Positions 16,977 through 25,460 of a DNA stretch of 64,000 bases are shown here, one piece after another. Both the position numbers and the translations under genes were made by a program. The DNA is taken from assembly GCA_945876435.1 (NCBI GenBank), contig CAMCOD010000002.1:55340-119339 (forward strand). The letters are read 5' to 3'. The DNA is from an uncultured Clostridia bacterium (GTDB lineage Bacteria > Bacillota > Clostridia > Oscillospirales > Ruminococcaceae). A model generated the notes under the pieces. The model saw only the letters and a program-made list of their open reading frames with translations. It was not told the origin of the DNA and searched no databases. Positions within the stretch are counted from its first letter, which is position 1. Each line of letters starts with the position of its first letter.

Positions 16977-19955
16977 TTAGTTATCGGCCGGAGTCGAGCC
17001 ATTGATGGTTGCACCCTTATTACTCCACTGGTTCTTGCAGTAGCCGCTGCCGGAAAGCCACTGATTTTTGGTGAGGGTGTTGGTGAAGGTAACACTTGCG
17101 GCACTTTCCCCTGTTCCTCTAGCCGGTACAGTTGCAGATTGGGCCGTTCCTTCTTTCGGCGTATATCTCCAGGACCACTTGGTGTCCTCCTCAACCGTAT
17201 ATGTGCCTACCGGCAGACCTGTGATGGTGATCTTGCCTGCGCCTTTGATCACAACTTCCATATCATCAATACCGTTGTCACTGGTAATCTTGAATACAAA
17301 GGTCTGATTTGGGTCGACTGTATGACCATTTTCATCAATGGTTTTCACAATTGTCAGCTGGCAGGTCTTGACATGGAGCAGGAAGGCAGGGCTTCCGTTG
17401 TTGGTATTGGGCGTTGTCCAGCCACAGCCGGAATCCTGAGCACAATCCTGATGCTTAAAGGTGATGTAGTCATTCAGGCTTACATTCCCAAGATTCACGG
17501 TCACGGTCACAGCCACAGGAATGTCCTCTTTGGAGTTAATCTTGTCGCCGCTGATTTTGCTCGCATCCGGGGTGTAGGTCAAACTCAGAATCGGGGCTGT
17601 GCCAACCATATTAGCAGGAACTGCTTCGGCAGCCCCATGCTTCCACACGGTTGCCGCAGAAACATAATTCTCGGTGAAGTCAGGGGCATCAGCGCCGTAG
17701 TAAACCTCGCTATCCTTAAAGGTCAGCTCTGGTTTGAAGACGTAGATGTTAGCAGGATCGTTTACATCAGATTTGCTTTCTGCAGGAGTGCCTTTAGAGT
17801 TTGAGTTAGCTACCTCTTTTGGAGCAACAGTTACAGAAATTGTGTAGGTGGTGTCTTCTGTCAGATCGCTCAGATCTGTAATCACATTACCATTTTTATC
17901 CTTGATCTCAACGGTGATGTCAACATATTCGTTCTGCCAAGACTGGAGCCCGTAGTTGTTTTCGCCTAATTTGAGTTCAACATTGCCAACTTTGACCTCA
18001 GCTCCGGAGATAAGCTGTTTTTTGGTGAGACCACCAAGCAGATACACATTTTTGTCCTGTGCGGTCACGGTTACGTCTTTGATTGGGACGTTAACCTGCG
18101 GACGTTCAAAGGTAAAGACAGGGGTTTCAGCATTCTCGTTCTCATAAACGCCGGCGCTGGTGTTGGTGTAGACATTGTTACCGCCCAAGAAGCCAGCCTT
18201 CGGCTGAACCGTAAATTCAATGATCAGCTTCTTGCCGTCGTGGAAGGTCTCTTGACCGTTGTTGGTTTGCTTGCCGCACCAGTTATCCTTGAAGGAGAAG
18301 CCGGAAACGGAAACGGAATTATCGTTCGTGCCAAGTGACACCGATCCGGCAAATGTCTCTCTGTTCTTCCAATTGTTCACACTGCCATTTGATTCAGCGG
18401 TATAGAGCTTAATGCTTTCAGTGGTCGTGGCTGGCAGTTCAAACTGCGGGGCAATAATATCCCGAATCACAGCTTTGGCATCCAAGGTGGTGGAGGAACC
18501 GCCGGATTCGATATTATTGCTGATCTGCTGGAAAATGTTATTCAATGCAGTAGCATCGCTTGCCGTCAGATAGTAGCCCTCACCGCTGGAAAGGCCGCGC
18601 ATGAACGTGTTCGTTTTGTCTGTACCATTCACGTTTGCGCCCTCGAAGATACCCACGGTATATACTGTAGCACCGTATGTATTCTTCGTGGTTTCCGCCT
18701 GATCAGTAGCTTTTTTGGCGATGGCCGAATCATAGCCGGACCATCCCGGCTGACCGTCCGTAAAGACGACAACGACACGGTTTCTCTTTTCCCCAGCAGA
18801 AACCGGGTTTGCTTCGAATATTCCGTTGGCCATTTCAACGCCGAGATTTGTCAAGGTACCGCCATTCGCATCCAGTGCGCCGATGGACGCTGTGACATTT
18901 GCAACGTCTTTAGAGTCGTTCATATCCATAAACGCAGTGGAATACACGCCTTTGGCAGCAGAACCATAGAGATACCCGTTCGCCCCCACGAAAACTTCGG
19001 TATTGTTGTAATTATAGTTTTGGCCATTCCATTTTTCGCCGGAAGCAAAGCCAACAACAGCGATCCGATGATTAACGCCTGTTGCTGTCGCTTTCTTCGC
19101 CACCGACTCGGAAAACTGCGAGACAGCATCTTTTAGCGCCTGCAGCTTGGTACGGTCTTTGGACGTAGTCGTCAGGGAATAATATGTCTCGGTGGGCTTT
19201 GTATCGTCACCGGTGCTGGTCTCGATTGGGACTTCGTTCCCGTCTGCATCCACATAGAAATAATCGTAAATATTCGTCACGCCGGAAGGTGCATAAAAGA
19301 ACCGGCTTTTATCCACCTGAGTCGGGTTTTTACCTACGTTAACGTGTTCAGAGGTTCCGTCCGCATAAGTATAAGTATAACCTCCGGATAAGATACCTCC
19401 GGTAACATAGCATCGAGCATAGGTACCATCATCCAAAAGCTGATACAGCACACCCTTGTCTGACCACTCGACCATATCACTGTTCCAAAGGCAATATCCA
19501 AAACCAGGATGCCACGTGATACAGCTCTTCCACTCAATGTTTTTTGTGTCCTGCTTAATCCGCATACTGACGCGGACAAAACTGCCGTCGGAAAGCTTAT
19601 ACCAGATATTATCCGAGCCGCCGTTCTGCCGATACGGATAATTCTCCATGTTGGAATTGTTCCGGACAGAATAGCTGTCGCTCGTTACCGTATCAAACGC
19701 ATCCTTCATCGAGCCAGATTGGTCGAGAACGAGAATGATATCCGTGGGCACATCTTCCGTGACCTCGGAAATGAATTTTTCGCCGGTGGCATAAGCTTCC
19801 AGCGTGATGGTATAAGAGCCGTCAGCGTTCGCCTTTGCGGTCTTGCTGATCTTCATGCCGTTGTCAACCGCCGCTGCATAGGCGACCGTACCGGGTGTGA
19901 CCACGGTGCTCAGCAGGACAAGGCTCAGCATGAGTGAGATGATTTTCTTTTTCAT
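16977..19955 (-). CDS. Large VWA-domain surface adhesin of the fibre locus
   Basis: A 992-residue secreted protein with a signal peptide ending near VAYAAAV. A von Willebrand A domain follows, with MIDAS motif DQSGS at 78-82, TNLGVEMANGIF and VVVFTDGQPGW. Beta-rich repeats continue, and a prealbumin/SpaA-like domain near the end has GTYTVEEDTKWSWRY and ASVTFTNTLTK. Such VWA proteins are often tip adhesins of pili. Unusually it ends hydrophilic, with NQWLSGSGYCKNQWSN, and has no LPxTG motif, membrane helix or basic tail. The start at 19955 is chosen from AAGGAGGCTCAT. It is the fifth gene of the operon. Confidence 0.85.
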   Translation of the reverse strand: MKKKIISLMLSLVLLSTVVTPGTVAYAAAVDNGMKISKTAKANADGSYTITLEAYATGEKFISEVTEDVPTDIILVLDQSGSMKDAFDTVTSDSYSVRNNSNMENYPYRQNGGSDNIWYKLSDGSFVRVSMRIKQDTKNIEWKSCITWHPGFGYCLWNSDMVEWSDKGVLYQLLDDGTYARCYVTGGILSGGYTYTYADGTSEHVNVGKNPTQVDKSRFFYAPSGVTNIYDYFYVDADGNEVPIETSTGDDTKPTETYYSLTTTSKDRTKLQALKDAVSQFSESVAKKATATGVNHRIAVVGFASGEKWNGQNYNYNNTEVFVGANGYLYGSAAKGVYSTAFMDMNDSKDVANVTASIGALDANGGTLTNLGVEMANGIFEANPVSAGEKRNRVVVVFTDGQPGWSGYDSAIAKKATDQAETTKNTYGATVYTVGIFEGANVNGTDKTNTFMRGLSSGEGYYLTASDATALNNIFQQISNNIESGGSSTTLDAKAVIRDIIAPQFELPATTTESIKLYTAESNGSVNNWKNRETFAGSVSLGTNDNSVSVSGFSFKDNWCGKQTNNGQETFHDGKKLIIEFTVQPKAGFLGGNNVYTNTSAGVYENENAETPVFTFERPQVNVPIKDVTVTAQDKNVYLLGGLTKKQLISGAEVKVGNVELKLGENNYGLQSWQNEYVDITVEIKDKNGNVITDLSDLTEDTTYTISVTVAPKEVANSNSKGTPAESKSDVNDPANIYVFKPELTFKDSEVYYGADAPDFTENYVSAATVWKHGAAEAVPANMVGTAPILSLTYTPDASKISGDKINSKEDIPVAVTVTVNLGNVSLNDYITFKHQDCAQDSGCGWTTPNTNNGSPAFLLHVKTCQLTIVKTIDENGHTVDPNQTFVFKITSDNGIDDMEVVIKGAGKITITGLPVGTYTVEEDTKWSWRYTPKEGTAQSATVPARGTGESAASVTFTNTLTKNQWLSGSGYCKNQWSNKGATINGSTPADN

Positions 19956-19965
19956 ATGAGCCTCC

Positions 19966-20643
19966 TTAGTTTCCACCCTCAACAGGATCCATAAATGGAG
20001 CCGCATCGGTAAAGTCATAGGTGAGATAACGGACCTCGCTGGAGCCGACTACGGTTTCATCACCGGGCGTCATGGTGTCGCCCGAGACAGCATCCGTTGT
20101 AGACAGGCTGTCATAATGTGCTTCGATCGCCGCGGCTTGCTCGTACGTGAACTCAGCGATGGTCTCAGGGCTGAGTTCCATGAGCACAAGGACGATTTCC
20201 TCTTGCGTTTGCATTGCCATAATCCGGTCAAAGAGGCTTGGCGCGTGGCAAGAACATGGGCAGTTTTCGCCGTTGCAGCCCTCAACGCAGGTTTCAATAT
20301 GCGCGGGAGCCTCTGGAGCTGCCGGATTTTCCGGATTTTCCGGGTCCACAGGATCTACAGGAGCTTCCGGATCTGCTGGATTTTCCGAATCTACAGGCTC
20401 TGCCGGATTTTCGGGATTTTCTGGATCAACAGGGTCAACAGGCTCTGCCGGAGTTTCAGGGGTTTCCGGCGTTTGGGAAGCATCAGAGTCTTCCTGATCT
20501 TCTTCCGAGTCAACAACGTCTGCGACTACAGGAGTTTCCTCCTGATTTTCGCCGTTTTCCAAGCCGGAATTTGCGTAAACCGGCATACAGGTGCCGATCA
20601 GCAGCGCCGCACTCAGCAAAGCAGCCAAAAATCTCTTTTTCAT
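19966..20643 (-). CDS. Secreted protein with Pro/Glu/Asp repeats and a Cys cluster
   Basis: A 225-residue protein with signal peptide (CMPVYANSG). Residues about 55-110 are low-complexity repeats of PVDPENPENPAEP type. Next comes a cysteine cluster, CVEGCNGENCPCSCH, then SLFDRIMAMQTQEEI and a helical region with LSPETIAEFTYEQ. This Cys/His cluster plus helix recurs, as I remember, in surface proteins of gut Firmicutes, but I know no defined function. It may bind metal or form disulfides. It ends 10 bases before the VWA start and is likely a partner of that protein. The repeats give a repetitive DNA stretch at 20310-20480. Confidence 0.75.
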   Translation of the reverse strand: MKKRFLAALLSAALLIGTCMPVYANSGLENGENQEETPVVADVVDSEEDQEDSDASQTPETPETPAEPVDPVDPENPENPAEPVDSENPADPEAPVDPVDPENPENPAAPEAPAHIETCVEGCNGENCPCSCHAPSLFDRIMAMQTQEEIVLVLMELSPETIAEFTYEQAAAIEAHYDSLSTTDAVSGDTMTPGDETVVGSSEVRYLTYDFTDAAPFMDPVEGGN

Positions 20644-20658
20644 GCGTCATTTCCCTCC

Positions 20659-21288
20659 TTATTCTTCATGCTGTGTTGGCCAGATAGCTGGATCTACATC
20701 AATTGCGCTTGTAACAGGATTGTCGTTTTTACTAGGAGCGTTAGCGGCCTGTACGGCTTCGGCGGATATATTGATCTCAACGGTTGCTCCCTGATACTCG
20801 TTACCCATGTTGGGACCGCTGAACTGGACTTCGCTGAACAGAGGTGCGGTGACCCCGCCCTTTTCTACAGGATCGCTGTAGTAGTACCAGCCGTCTGTAC
20901 CCTTTGCCCACGCTTCATTAGTGTCGATAGTGATTACGCCGCCTTCTATGTCGATTGGGCTTTGTTCTTTATCAACAAGCTTATATGCTACAACTTCAAA
21001 TTTCGCGCGGATGTAGGCAGGTTCGTCGTTATTTTTTACCGTAACGATTTTGGACACCGTCTGGCCAGGCATGGCAGAAATCGCAACAGGGTTACCTTTC
21101 TCATCGACTGGATAGTCAACTAGACTTCCGTCCGCCTTTCTCTGCTGTTCTACAACCTTAATATCAATATTACCGGATGTAATGACGTTGTGGGCGACGG
21201 CGGAATCGGTGAAGTAGGCCATGGTACCCATCGCCGCGATGGAAACCAGCGACAAAATCACTGCCACTGCCGCAATTTTCTTTTTCAT
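20659..21288 (-). CDS. TasA/camelysin-like fibre subunit with SipW-type signal peptide (copy 2)
   Basis: A 209-residue exported subunit. The signal region ends GTMAYFTDSAVAHNVITSG, very close to TasA/CalY-type proteins processed by SipW. The body has AMPGQTVSKIVTVKNN and PAYIRAKFEVVAY, the usual beta-strand blocks. TasA polymerises by inserting its N-terminal strand into the neighbouring subunit, so this protein probably forms or caps a fibre. AAAGGAG precedes the ATG. It follows a structured 160-base spacer after copy 1. Confidence 0.85.
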   Translation of the reverse strand: MKKKIAAVAVILSLVSIAAMGTMAYFTDSAVAHNVITSGNIDIKVVEQQRKADGSLVDYPVDEKGNPVAISAMPGQTVSKIVTVKNNDEPAYIRAKFEVVAYKLVDKEQSPIDIEGGVITIDTNEAWAKGTDGWYYYSDPVEKGGVTAPLFSEVQFSGPNMGNEYQGATVEINISAEAVQAANAPSKNDNPVTSAIDVDPAIWPTQHEE

Positions 21289-21362
21289 AGCGTCGAACTC
21301 CTTTCTGAATTTGCCAATATCTGACCATTTTGCAGGTCAAACAGGAATATCCGAAGCCTTTT

Positions 21363-21423
21363 CCGGCCAAAAAAGGCCGCCAGCCTCGGGTACTCCTATA
21401 TGACCTGCCCAAAAGGGCAGATC
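21363..21423 (-). other. Hairpin-rich spacer between two fibre subunit genes
   Basis: The 160-base gap between copies 1 and 2 contains on the minus strand CTGCCC-TTTT-GGGCAG (about 21404-21421) and GGCC-TTTTTT-GGCC (about 21365-21378), and a looser GACC/GGTC stem further on. None has a clean T-run. They could stabilise or partly end the upstream message, giving more of copy 1 than of later genes. Confidence 0.4.
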
Positions 21424-21448
21424 ATGTGATATGTAGGTTTGTGTGGGG

Positions 21449-22036
21449 TTAAGCAGTGAATGCAGAGCTTGCACCAGTCCAAGCGTCTGCTGCAGTGGTG
21501 AAGCCTTCAGCCTGAATAGCGTAAGCGGTAACTTTAATAGTTGCATCTTTAACGGCAGTCAGAGCTGCTTCATTAGCATCACCTTTAACTTTAAAGCCAT
21601 TGAAGACAACAATATTATCGTTAGCATTTGCAATGCTACGATAAGCATAGATATTGGTCTGACCGCTAACCAAGGTCCAACCGTTAGTAGACATCTGAGA
21701 TGCGATGGTGTTATTACTGTCTTCAATACCAGCAATACCATTTTCAACTTTTACGAACAGCCAGCAACCCTCGCTCTTTGCATCTACATGAATAGTTGGG
21801 TCTTTAACGTAGGATTTGCCAGGAAGCAGATGGTATTCGTTTGCTGTGTCTCTGTCTTTGCCTGTAGTGCTATTATCCACGTCTTGCTCGTCCAGAGTAA
21901 TTGTTACATTACCAACAGTAAAGGTGTTTTCAACCGATTTTGTGTCAGTCAGGTAAGCGTAGGTGCCGAATACGGAACCAAATACCAGAGCTGCAGCGCA
22001 CAGTACGGTCAACAGTGCTTTCTTTTTCGTTTTCAT
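21449..22036 (-). CDS. TasA/camelysin-like fibre subunit with SipW-type signal peptide (copy 1)
   Basis: A 195-residue exported protein. The N-terminus MKTKKKALL is followed by a hydrophobic run and FGTYAYLTDTKSVENTFTVG, an almost ideal SipW-substrate signature. The body has GNVTITLDEQDVDN and LLPGKSYVKDPTIHVD, typical of camelysin/TasA subunits. The ATG at 22036 follows GGAGGG and is preferred over an upstream one. It is the first gene after sipW and is followed by hairpins, so it may be the major, most abundant subunit (inference). Confidence 0.87.
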   Translation of the reverse strand: MKTKKKALLTVLCAAALVFGSVFGTYAYLTDTKSVENTFTVGNVTITLDEQDVDNSTTGKDRDTANEYHLLPGKSYVKDPTIHVDAKSEGCWLFVKVENGIAGIEDSNNTIASQMSTNGWTLVSGQTNIYAYRSIANANDNIVVFNGFKVKGDANEAALTAVKDATIKVTAYAIQAEGFTTAADAWTGASSAFTA

Positions 22037-22096
22037 AGAGAAAACCCTCCCTAAAATTAAAATTATTTTATTTTGGCCGCCCGAAGGCGTTTCCAA

Positions 22097-22639
22097 CTAC
22101 GGTTTGGAGGACGCTTTGTCCTCTTTTTTGCCGGATTTTGGCTCGTCGTCAAACAGATCCGGAATAAAAATCAGCGCCAGCAGCACAGCTCCCGCGGCGA
22201 TGGCCATATAGGTCCCCGGCGGATGCTGAATATAATTGGCAAGATAGCCCAGCTTGGGAATGGTGAACACCGGCGTACCAATGACGTTCTTATAGTGAAC
22301 CAAGGAACCGTCCACCGTGTCGTTGGCGTCGCCTTTCGTCCGGAAGCGGATGACGCTTTCATCCTCCTCGTCGGGAACCACCTCCACCACCCGGTGTGTG
22401 GCTACTGTATCCTCGCTGAGCAGGAAGGTGATGACCTGTCCGGGCTGAATTTCGTAAGGGTCCACTTCCTTCACATAGATCAGAGAGCCGGTATGGTAGG
22501 TCGGCTCCATGGAACCGGACAGCACCGTAAATACATGCAGCCCAACCAGCCTTGCTCCCACCAGCAGCACTGCCAGAACCACCACTGCGGCCACCAACAG
22601 GGTCGTAACGGCGTTCCAAAGCTTTTTCAACGTCTTCAT
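22097..22639 (-). CDS. sipW: SipW-type signal peptidase I
   Basis: A 180-residue membrane peptidase with helices at both ends. The nucleophile Ser lies in FTVLSGSMEPTYHTGSLI and the general base is a His in TVATHRVVEV, replacing the Lys of ordinary bacterial signal peptidases. This Ser-His form is the SipW / eukaryote-like type, which in Bacillus processes TasA and TapA. It is the first gene of the fibre operon, and three apparent substrates lie downstream. The ATG at 22639 has a weak AGAAAAAAGGAAA ribosome site. Confidence 0.92.
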   Translation of the reverse strand: MKTLKKLWNAVTTLLVAAVVVLAVLLVGARLVGLHVFTVLSGSMEPTYHTGSLIYVKEVDPYEIQPGQVITFLLSEDTVATHRVVEVVPDEEDESVIRFRTKGDANDTVDGSLVHYKNVIGTPVFTIPKLGYLANYIQHPPGTYMAIAAGAVLLALIFIPDLFDDEPKSGKKEDKASSKP

Positions 22640-22716
22640 TTTCCTTTTTTCTTCCCCTCTCAGGCCTCGCAGAACAGCGCAGCACATCCATACGGCTTGT
22701 TTCTGCCTTTGCTTCA

Positions 22717-22745
22717 AGTTTAATACTTCGATTCAGGAAAGTCAA
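22717..22745 (-). promoter_or_regulatory. Promoter of the SipW/fibre/sortase operon
   Basis: On the minus strand TTGACT (22740-22745) and TAAACT (22717-22722) are separated by 17 bases. It leaves a leader of about 70 bases. Genes down to the sortase at 14796 are spaced by 10-160 bases or overlap, so one transcript is likely. Confidence 0.75.
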
Positions 22746-22866
22746 TAGCCTTTTTGCAATATCTTGGAATTGCTTCCAGTAACAATCGGGGCAATTTTTA
22801 CAAAAATTCATGTATAATCTTTGTCCCGTTCCTGTATACAAAAGGATCCCGGCCCTTTTCACGGAA

Positions 22867-22899
22867 AAACCCCCGCTGTAAAAGCAACAGCGGGGGTTC
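22867..22899 (-). terminator. Terminator after the transglutaminase-like lipoprotein
   Basis: AACCCCCGCTGT, a 7-base loop and ACAGCGGGGGTT form a perfect 12-bp stem followed by TTTCC on the minus strand. It closes the opp-tldDE unit. Confidence 0.9.
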
Positions 22900-22923
22900 C
22901 AGTTTTGGTGTTATTTTGTTCTT

Positions 22924-24117
22924 CTACAGCCAGGCGCAAAGCAGAAAATCCGTGCCGTAGTCGGCCGCGTGGAACTGTCCGCCCAAAGCCTGAATATAGT
23001 CGCAGACCTGCTTCTTCGGCAGGTTTTTCACGTACAGATCCACCTGTTTTCCCTCTTTTAGCGGAGCAGCCAGCATGGTTTCCAGCTCCTCCTCCCGCTC
23101 CAAAATGGCGTTATTGGCCCGGTAATACCAGAGGGTATCGTCATCGGCCTTGGGATAGCGGCTTTCATCCCAGCTATGGGTCTTTCGCATCTGCCCGTCG
23201 GAGGCAAAGAGATAGACCTTGGCGGAAGTACCGTCATCACCGAATTTATCATCCTGGGTGCAGTCCACATGATACCACTTGCCGTCCAGGCGGATCATAT
23301 TCCAGTTGTGGGGTTCTCCGCTGCCTGTGCCGTAAATCTGGATACAGTCCATGCCCAGCATGGTGGTCAGCATGCGGAAGGCGTCCGCATAACCCTGACA
23401 GATGCTCTCATGGTCAATCATAGCTCCGTACGCTGTAATTCCCCAATCAAAGGTAAAGCTGCTGTTGAGTTCTTCCAGAAGTTGATTGCTGTAGCGGACC
23501 GTTCCGGAGAGATAGTTATGAATCGCGACACATTTTTCGTAGTCGCTCATAGCATCGCTGATATTCTCCTGGAGCCACTGCACCGCCGCATCATACAGCT
23601 CCGGCTCCTTCTTCTCCAAAGAGGAGGTATCGTGATTGTTATAAGCCCAGGCCACATTATCCCCGGGATAATAGGTCACGCGGATAATGTAGTGTTTCCC
23701 ATAGTCCCCCGGCTCCATTTTCACATTGCTCCATACCGTCAGATAATCCTCACAGAAACGGTTGCTGTTCAGATTCAGCGACAGCTTGCGGTCACAGGTA
23801 AAAACAATGCTTCGGCAGCGTTTTTCCACACAGTCCCGGAAGTATTCATCCAGGCCTTCTTTGCTTTGGAAGGCCGGCTGTTTGCTGAAATCCACTTCGC
23901 TGAACTTCAGATTAGGGTTGCTGCTGTCCACATCCTGCATATCCTCGGCAGTATAAAGCTGGACAGCCTCCGGGGATTGTTCCGGCTCTGCTGACGGCTC
24001 CTGTGTTTCCGCAGTCTCCGCCGGAAGGACATTTGTCTCCTCTACGCCCGGCTTTGCCGTGCAGCCACTAAAACAAAGCAGTGCTGTCAGCAGAAGCGCG
24101 ATCCATTTTTTCTTCAT
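22924..24117 (-). CDS. Lipoprotein with transglutaminase-like (cysteine peptidase) domain
   Basis: A 397-residue surface lipoprotein. The lipobox LCFSGC places the lipid on Cys19; an acidic, proline-rich linker follows. The transglutaminase-like domain has Cys240 in ESICQGYADAF, His270 in EPHNWNMI and Asp285 in WYHVDCT, the expected catalytic triad. Bacterial members cleave or cross-link proteins or peptides; the substrate is unknown. Its ATG overlaps the stop of the TldE gene by four bases, so it is co-translated with the peptide uptake and processing cluster, and a terminator follows it. Confidence 0.85.
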   Translation of the reverse strand: MKKKWIALLLTALLCFSGCTAKPGVEETNVLPAETAETQEPSAEPEQSPEAVQLYTAEDMQDVDSSNPNLKFSEVDFSKQPAFQSKEGLDEYFRDCVEKRCRSIVFTCDRKLSLNLNSNRFCEDYLTVWSNVKMEPGDYGKHYIIRVTYYPGDNVAWAYNNHDTSSLEKKEPELYDAAVQWLQENISDAMSDYEKCVAIHNYLSGTVRYSNQLLEELNSSFTFDWGITAYGAMIDHESICQGYADAFRMLTTMLGMDCIQIYGTGSGEPHNWNMIRLDGKWYHVDCTQDDKFGDDGTSAKVYLFASDGQMRKTHSWDESRYPKADDDTLWYYRANNAILEREEELETMLAAPLKEGKQVDLYVKNLPKKQVCDYIQALGGQFHAADYGTDFLLCAWL

Positions 24118-25460
24118 GAGTCCAACTCCTCGCCGGAAATCATCAGTTTTTCTACCAACAATGCTGGGCAGAATACACAGCCTTTGCCGCCATCCATGGC
24201 TTCCAGTTCGCTTCCCAAAGCCTTAACATGGCACAACAGGTCAAAGAAGTTTCCTGCTACGGTAATTTGGGTAACACCTTTGACAACGCAGCCGTTTTCT
24301 ACCCGGTAGCCCTTAGCGATCAGGGAAAAATCACCGGAAACCGGATTGGCGCCGGCGAATACACCACTGACGTCATCAATCAGCAGACCGTTTCCCAGCT
24401 CTTTTTGCAGCTCGTCCTGGGTTTTCGTTCCAGGCTGCAGTACAATGTTGGTGTATCCGGTATCCGCTTCGTCTGAGAAGCTGGCTTTAAAACCGTTTCC
24501 TCCGGAAGAAATGCCTTCTGACGCCGCGCTTTGCCGGTTATAGAGACAAGTTCGGAATTTTCCCTGTTGGATCAGCGTTTTCTCCGTCGTTAGAACCCCT
24601 TCGTCATCAAAGCGGCGCTGAACCAGACCTTCTGCGAGTTGCGGAGCCTCATAAAGACAAATATTCTCTCCGCAAATCATCTGTCCTGTTTTCCCTTCCA
24701 GAACACTCATATGATTCTGGATATTTTTCGCGAAGAAAGTCGGCATAAACGCGTCCAAAAGCTGGCAGACAACGGAAGGTTCCAGAAGAACCGGACAATT
24801 CCCGGTTCGGTAGGAGCCGGAACCCAGCTTACTTACCGCTCGTTCAGCACCCTGTTCCGCCAGTTTGCTGAAATCCGGATATTCCTTATTTAAAAGGAAG
24901 GCTTTGCCTTTACCACCCAGTTGAACTTGATCTTCTTGTTTTGCACTGACCCCAAGGAAGAAATTTCCTCCGGCCCAATGGTCGGAAACAGAATGTCCCT
25001 GATGGTCCAGAAGCGTTACCTTCTGCTTTCTCTCGTGGCAAACACAGCGCTGGACCGTTGTGATCTGTTTGTCCAGTTCATAGGCTGTTTTTTCCGCAGC
25101 GGCCAATTTCTCCAGCATTTGATCCAGCGGGAGCCATTCTGTTTCTCCTTCTGTCTCCGGACAAAGGGGATACTCATAAGGAACAAAGAGCTTTTTCCGC
25201 GCGATAGCGGTTTCTTTTATCGTATCCACCTGCTCCCGCATAAGAGACTCATCAAAGTTTTCGACAAACACGCTGCCGCAGAAGCCTTCGTATTCCCCTT
25301 CCACAAAAAGCTGTGCCTGCTGGAAATATTCCAGCTTGTCGCAGCTTCCCTGATAAACGCTGACGCTGCGCCCTTCTTTTTCCTCCAGATAGAAGGCCAG
25401 CCTGCTCAGGCCCTGTTCCATAGCAAATCGGGTAAATTTACGGATGTATGCTTGTACCAT
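24114..25460 (-). CDS. TldE/PmbA-like metalloprotease partner subunit
   Basis: A 448-residue TldD/PmbA family protein. It lacks the HExxxH motif of TldD, as PmbA/TldE subunits do, and has family blocks such as AAPQLAEGLVQRRFDDEGV-like sequence, SDEADTGYTNIVLQPG and GNGLLIDDVSGVFAGANPVSGDFSL. TldD and TldE form a heterodimer that degrades unfolded or small peptides and matures some peptide natural products. It starts on the same base where tldD ends and overlaps the lipoprotein start by four bases. Confidence 0.9.
   Translation of the reverse strand: MVQAYIRKFTRFAMEQGLSRLAFYLEEKEGRSVSVYQGSCDKLEYFQQAQLFVEGEYEGFCGSVFVENFDESLMREQVDTIKETAIARKKLFVPYEYPLCPETEGETEWLPLDQMLEKLAAAEKTAYELDKQITTVQRCVCHERKQKVTLLDHQGHSVSDHWAGGNFFLGVSAKQEDQVQLGGKGKAFLLNKEYPDFSKLAEQGAERAVSKLGSGSYRTGNCPVLLEPSVVCQLLDAFMPTFFAKNIQNHMSVLEGKTGQMICGENICLYEAPQLAEGLVQRRFDDEGVLTTEKTLIQQGKFRTCLYNRQSAASEGISSGGNGFKASFSDEADTGYTNIVLQPGTKTQDELQKELGNGLLIDDVSGVFAGANPVSGDFSLIAKGYRVENGCVVKGVTQITVAGNFFDLLCHVKALGSELEAMDGGKGCVFCPALLVEKLMISGEELDS

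Noticed and set aside
20310..20480. Short repetitive DNA considered as CRISPR or minisatellite
   Set aside because: It encodes the Pro/Glu/Asp/Asn repeats of a secreted protein in frame; repeats lack constant length and spacers.
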